DNA of 5,259 nt from contig CAYXGV010000060.1 in the NCBI GenBank assembly GCA_964464685.1, positions 1 to 5,259 on the forward strand, given 5' to 3'. The notes beneath the pieces are model-generated. The model was given only the letters and a program-made list of their open reading frames with translations, had not been told where the DNA came from and did not search any database. How positions within the stretch are numbered: position 1 is the first letter of the stretch; each line of letters opens with the position of its first letter. Position numbers and translations under genes: made by a program. The stretch comes from JABIBU01 sp964464685. GTDB taxonomy: Bacteria > Patescibacteriota > Patescibacteriia > Magasanikbacterales > UBA922. Shown one piece after another: positions 4,944 to 5,259 of this stretch.

Positions 4944-5239
4944 AAATAAAGTTTGTTAATAATTATCAACATAATCCAGATGTCTTGATGCGTAAATGTG
5001 GTTATGGAAGAATACCAACCCGCGAGATTAGTTATGCCCGTCGATTTGGTGCTGGTATTTATCCACGATTTCATGCCTATGTTGATAAATTGGCTACTGG
5101 TTTTGTTGTCAACTTGCATTTAGACCAAAAACAAGCTTCTTATTCCGGACACACCGCCCACTCGGGCGAATATAGTGGGGAGTTGGTGGAAAGGGAGGGG
5201 GAGAGGATAAGGCAGGCGATTGAGTCGTTTGGTGTTTGA
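4940..5239 (+). CDS. Conserved-looking protein of unknown function, 99 aa
   Basis: I do not recognise a characterised family. The protein is soluble, with no signal peptide or membrane helix. Its N-terminal part is basic (RKCGYGRIPTREISYARRFG, 18-37). The centre holds dense, ordered motifs: YPRFHAYV (41-48), NLHLDQKQASY (58-68) and GHTAHSGEY (70-78), then an acidic/basic helix ELVEREGERIRQAIESF (81-97). His45, His60, Asp62, His71, His74 and Glu77 could form a metal or catalytic site, but this is inference from composition. There is one Cys (Cys20). The start overlaps the transporter stop by 4 nt and has a Shine-Dalgarno-like site, so the two are probably translated together. I have an unverified impression that similar small proteins exist in Patescibacteria. 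The last 25 codons are G-rich, with repeated AGG and GGG, unlike the rest of the gene. The 20 bases after the stop are T-rich without a hairpin. Confidence 0.8.
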   Translation: MKIKFVNNYQHNPDVLMRKCGYGRIPTREISYARRFGAGIYPRFHAYVDKLATGFVVNLHLDQKQASYSGHTAHSGEYSGELVEREGERIRQAIESFGV

Positions 5240-5259
5240 TTTTTTTATATTATTTTTGG

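Overview
The window looks like a piece of a small, AT-rich bacterial genome, most likely a Candidate Phyla Radiation (Patescibacteria/Parcubacteria-type) organism. This is an inference. The grounds are short intergenic gaps, every gene on the + strand, A/T-rich leaders that mostly lack a Shine-Dalgarno sequence, low-complexity repeats inside a housekeeping gene, and protein styles I associate with that group (the cyclophilin's LPKNY loop, AbrB/RelE pairs, tandem LOG domains). TGA works as a stop at the ends of three genes, so there is no sign of recoding.

Layout: (1) 2-1441, gatA, the amidase subunit of the tRNA-dependent amidotransferase, cut by the left edge and carrying two in-frame repeat insertions. 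(2) 1457-2809, a protein made of two LOG/TIGR00730 domains, the second with a changed catalytic motif. (3) 2833-3386, a toxin-antitoxin module in which an AbrB/MazE-type antitoxin precedes a RelE/ParE-type toxin, with a consensus-like promoter overlapping a perfect 27-bp palindrome. (4) 3436-3585, a tRNA-Ser(GGA) gene with its own promoter, an encoded CCA and a GC-rich hairpin just downstream. (5) 3619-4089, a single-domain cyclophilin. (6) 4091-4216, a 126-bp inverted-repeat element that fills the gap between genes almost to the base. (7) 4224-4943, a VIT1/CCC1-family metal transporter that keeps the full set of metal-binding residues, overlapping by 4 nt a 99-aa protein of unknown function rich in conserved-looking His/Asp/Glu motifs.

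The genes do not form one pathway. GatA, tRNA-Ser and cyclophilin are core translation and folding functions. The LOG protein suggests nucleotide hydrolysis. The transporter and the 99-aa protein look co-translated and are the best candidates for a shared role. The points most worth following are the mixed AbrB-RelE module with its operator, the asymmetric double LOG protein, the repeats tolerated inside gatA, the inverted-repeat element, and the uncharacterised 99-aa partner of the transporter. No stretch over 300 bases lacks a gene.
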